Of a stretch of 8,175 nucleotides of DNA, positions 5,967-8,175 are shown piece after piece. Position 1 is the first letter of the stretch, and the number at the start of each line of letters is the position of its first letter. The translations under genes and the position numbers were made by a program. This DNA is from an uncultured Collinsella sp. (GTDB taxonomy: Bacteria; Actinomycetota; Coriobacteriia; Coriobacteriales; Coriobacteriaceae). Under the pieces are notes generated by a model. It ran no database searches. It was given only the letters and a program-made list of their open reading frames with translations, and was not told the DNA's origin. The stretch spans positions 1-8,175 of the forward strand of contig URNU01000051.1 of NCBI GenBank assembly GCA_900549275.1, read 5' to 3'.

Positions 5967-7325
5967 CAGACCAGCGATATGGTCGGCGGGCGTCGCGACA
6001 ACCTGTCCGGCGCTCTTGGTGGGACGCTTCTTTTTGGTTTCGGCCGTACCCAGCAGCCTCGCCTCAAGACCGCTCACCAAGCGCGCAAGCGGCAGGGTAA
6101 TGACCAGATAGAACAGGGCGGCAACCACATACGGCGTAATGGAGCCCGTCGTGGCCACGATGGTACGGGCGTTCATGACGATCTCGACCACGCCCACGGC
6201 GGCAAGCAGCGACGTATCCTTGTAAAGCAGGATAAACTCGCTGGTCAGCGTAGGCAGGACATTGCGGAACGTCTGCGGAATCATAACGTAGAGCAGCGTC
6301 TGGAAGGCATTCATGCCCAGCGAGCGAGCAGCCTCGTTTTGGCCCTTGGGGATCGATTGAATACCGGCACGGAAGATCTCGCACAGGTACGCAGACGAGT
6401 TCATGGCCATGACGATAACGCCCAGGACGTAGTCGTCCACCTTGACGCCGGCAAGCGGCAAGCCAAAGAACGCAATGTAGATCTGCAGGAACGCCGGCGT
6501 GCCGCGGATGATATTCACGTAGATGCCGGCAAGGCAGCGCAGGATGCGCGATTTGGAGATGCGCATGAGCGACAGCGCAAAGCCAAAGGGAATAGCCAAC
6601 GGAAATGCCACGAGCACGATCGAGAGCGACATAAGGAAGCCCTTAAAGACGATCGGCAGGCTCTGGACCAAAATGACCGGGTTCAAGAACAGGCGGAGGA
6701 ACATATTGGAGTTCCACGCCTCGACCCACGGCTGCTCTTTAAGGTCGGCCAAGAAGTTATCGAAGGCCGTCACGCCCTTGATCTCGACGGAAGGAATCTT
6801 GGAGATCTTCTTGGTCGAACCGTCGGCGAGCGTATAGGTGCCGCTAAAGGCCTCATCGCCGCCCTCGACGGGAAACGTCACGCCGTAAACCTCGACACGG
6901 AAAAAGCCGCCAGCAGGCGCCGTCTCGCCAAAGTCAATCTTGAGCGTCTGGCCGTCAGCCTTGCACGTGGGCTTCATGGGCGTACGATCCATGAGGTCCT
7001 CGCCCGAGAGCATCGTCAATCGCGTGTCGTCGGTACCAAACGTCGTGCCGTCGACAAACGTCAGCGAAAGACCGCTCAGCTCCTCATCGGCATCGGCCTG
7101 GACCTCCCAGGTAATGCGCGTCTCGGTGCCGCCGACCACAGCGCTGCCCGAACCGGTGTTGGGTCGGGCGGTAATCTTTGCGGTCTCAAGCGCCTGGGCG
7201 GTCGTGGGCGCATATGCCCCCGCGCACATCAGCGCGAGCGCCACGGCCATGACGCAGGCTAGCTTTTGGAGCAAGGCGGGCAGTGGAAAACGCTGCTCCG
7301 CGGCCCCTTTGTTCAGTCGAGACAA
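5964..7325 (-). CDS. Amino-acid ABC transporter permease (HisM/GlnP type) fused to a secreted N-terminal beta-rich domain
   Basis: This 453-residue protein is about twice the usual length for a polar amino-acid permease. Residues 1-45 form a signal peptide or signal anchor (hydrophobic MAVALALMCAGAYA; possible cleavage after TTAQA). Residues 46-181 are a soluble, beta-strand-rich, probably Ig-like domain that would lie outside the membrane; I do not recognise its family. From about residue 225 the standard permease begins: GFLMSLSIVLVAFPLAIPFGF as the first membrane helix, the family motif IIRGTPAFLQIYIAFFGLP, the cytoplasmic EAA loop EAARSLGMNAF...VMIPQ (331-351) that contacts the ATPase, and further helices to a lysine-rich C-terminal tail. 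The start is the TTG at 7325, 5 bases after AGGAG; the frame stays open upstream to another TTG at 7355, which lacks such a site. It lies between the binding-protein and ATPase genes. Confidence 0.9.
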   Translation of the reverse strand: MSRLNKGAAEQRFPLPALLQKLACVMAVALALMCAGAYAPTTAQALETAKITARPNTGSGSAVVGGTETRITWEVQADADEELSGLSLTFVDGTTFGTDDTRLTMLSGEDLMDRTPMKPTCKADGQTLKIDFGETAPAGGFFRVEVYGVTFPVEGGDEAFSGTYTLADGSTKKISKIPSVEIKGVTAFDNFLADLKEQPWVEAWNSNMFLRLFLNPVILVQSLPIVFKGFLMSLSIVLVAFPLAIPFGFALSLMRISKSRILRCLAGIYVNIIRGTPAFLQIYIAFFGLPLAGVKVDDYVLGVIVMAMNSSAYLCEIFRAGIQSIPKGQNEAARSLGMNAFQTLLYVMIPQTFRNVLPTLTSEFILLYKDTSLLAAVGVVEIVMNARTIVATTGSITPYVVAALFYLVITLPLARLVSGLEARLLGTAETKKKRPTKSAGQVVATPADHIAGL

Positions 7326-7330
7326 GGTGG

Positions 7331-7335
7331 CTCCT
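7331..7335 (-). promoter_or_regulatory. Ribosome binding site that sets the TTG start of the permease
   Basis: On the minus strand AGGAG lies 5 bases before the TTG at 7323-7325. No ATG or GTG with a ribosome binding site is available ahead of the signal-peptide hydrophobic core, so this rare start codon is the best choice. A TTG start may lower permease output relative to the binding protein. Confidence 0.65.
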
Positions 7336-7390
7336 ATCGTAGAAGTTGCCGGCAAAACGAGACGGAAATGCTCTCCGTCAAGAGAAGCGC

Positions 7391-7421
7391 AAAGGCCCTC
7401 TCCGCCAAAACGGAAAGGGCC
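7391..7421 (-). terminator. Intercistronic hairpin between binding protein and permease (partial terminator or RNA-stabilising stem)
   Basis: On the minus strand GGCCCTTTCCG (7411-7421) pairs with CGGAGAGGGCC (7394-7404), 11 bp with one wobble, around a 6-base loop; only TTT follows before GCGC. It lies 22 bases past the binding-protein stop. In ABC importer operons such stems commonly let the binding-protein part of the message accumulate above the downstream genes, through partial termination or protection from 3' decay. The short T-run argues that read-through occurs. Confidence 0.7.
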
Positions 7422-7443
7422 CGCGCGTAATCAAGTAGCTATT

Positions 7444-8175
7444 TTACTTGATGTTGTACTTAGCCATGAGGGCGTCGACGGTACCGTCGTCGGTCAGGTC
7501 CTTGATGGCCTGGTTGATGTCGTCCTTGAGCTTGGTGTTGCCCTGGTTGATGGCGATGGCGTACTCCTCGCCGGTGCTGATCTGCTTAATGGTCTGGCAG
7601 GTGCTGAACTGCTCGGCGGTCAGCTGGCTGGCAACGGAGCGGTTGGTGACTACGGCGTCGCCCTTATCGGACTGCAGGGCGCTGAAGCACTCGGTGGCGT
7701 CCTTGTAGGGGACGATCTTGGCCTTGGGGAAGTTCTCCTGGGCAAAGGACTCGGCGGTCGAGCCAGACTGGACGATGATGGTAGCGTCGGCGTTGTTGAG
7801 CTTCTCGCTGTAGTTGTCGGCCGTGATGTCGGTGTTATCGACCTTGGTCACGATAGCCTGATCGTCCATGTAGTAGGAATCGGAGAAAGTGACTTCCTTC
7901 TCACGCTCGGGCGTGTCGGTGATAGCCGCGATGGAAACGTCATACTTGGCGCCCGAAGCGACACCCGGAACCAGCGTGTCAAAGTCGTTATTGACGTACT
8001 CGACATCCAGGCCCAGCTTGTCGCCGATGGCCTTGATGAGCTCAAGGTCAAAGCCCTGATAATCGCCGTTGTCATCCTTGTACTCAAACGGAGCGTACTC
8101 GGCAGAGGTGCCGACGGTCAGCGTACCGTCCTTGACGAGCGCGTACTCCTTGGAGCCGTCGACCTTCTCGACCTT
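7444..8175 (-). CDS. Amino-acid ABC transporter substrate-binding protein (family 3), 5' end outside the window
   Basis: The frame is open from the window edge to a TAA at 7444 and gives 243 residues of a family 3 periplasmic-type solute-binding protein; signal peptide and lipobox must lie beyond 8175. Numbering from the edge, the visible marks are LTVGTSAEYAPFEY (19-32), the QGFDLELIKAIG signature (40-51), VSIAAITDTPEREKEVTFSDSYY (80-102) whose R91 is the family's arginine for the ligand alpha-carboxylate, VQSGSTAE (136-143) and DAVVTNRSVA near 173-182. At N178 most relatives have an aspartate that holds the alpha-amino group. The C-terminus (DDGTVDALMAKYNIK) is typical, so only the N-terminus is missing. 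It captures an amino acid or a similar compound outside the cell and delivers it to the permease encoded next. Substrate unknown. Confidence 0.95.
   Translation of the reverse strand, partial: KVEKVDGSKEYALVKDGTLTVGTSAEYAPFEYKDDNGDYQGFDLELIKAIGDKLGLDVEYVNNDFDTLVPGVASGAKYDVSIAAITDTPEREKEVTFSDSYYMDDQAIVTKVDNTDITADNYSEKLNNADATIIVQSGSTAESFAQENFPKAKIVPYKDATECFSALQSDKGDAVVTNRSVASQLTAEQFSTCQTIKQISTGEEYAIAINQGNTKLKDDINQAIKDLTDDGTVDALMAKYNIK

Noticed and set aside
5847..7262. Plus-strand open frame of 471 codons opposite the permease and ATPase genes
   Set aside because: It is antisense to two well-supported genes, has a very Arg/Asp/His-rich translation typical of a shadow frame, and shows no recognisable domain.

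Overview
The window looks like a piece of a moderately GC-rich, Gram-positive-type chromosome, most plausibly a gut actinobacterium of the Coriobacteriia (Collinsella-like). This placement is an inference from base composition, the style of the very large secreted modular surface protein (GLUG-like, FIVAR-like and Ig-like modules) and the amino-acid ABC operon. No rRNA or marker gene is present to prove it. Every convincing gene is on the minus strand, so the window reads from right to left.

Right half (8175 down to about 5121): a polar amino-acid ABC importer operon in the order substrate-binding protein (its 5' end lies outside the window), permease, ATPase. A stable hairpin sits in the gap of about 118 bases between binding protein and permease. 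The permease has a TTG start set by an AGGAG ribosome binding site, and it carries an unusual secreted beta-rich domain of about 140 residues fused in front of an otherwise standard HisM/GlnP-type membrane domain. The ATPase starts 12 bases after the permease stop, and its AAGGAGG site overlaps that stop codon. A 13-bp hairpin with a T-run ends the operon.

Left half (about 5020 down to 1): a long leader that carries a cobalamin (B12) riboswitch aptamer at 4883-4988. Downstream of it are a candidate L5/L13 kissing loop and a hairpin that would bury the ribosome binding site. The leader controls one gene (126-4679) for a 1517-residue membrane-anchored surface protein. In order this has a signal peptide, an acidic linker, a GLUG/beta-helix module, a FIVAR-like helical module, a second beta-helix module, several Ig-like modules, an alpha/alpha-barrel domain of the prenyltransferase/squalene-cyclase fold class (the class that includes the cobalamin-binding alpha domain of intrinsic factor and transcobalamin), a low-complexity linker, a transmembrane helix and a short basic tail. 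A perfect 14-bp inverted repeat follows the gene as terminator.

The main point of interest is that pairing. A B12 riboswitch drives a giant cell-surface protein whose C-terminal domain resembles the animal B12 carriers. The simplest hypothesis is an extracellular corrinoid-capture protein on a long stalk. The second is the non-canonical fused permease.
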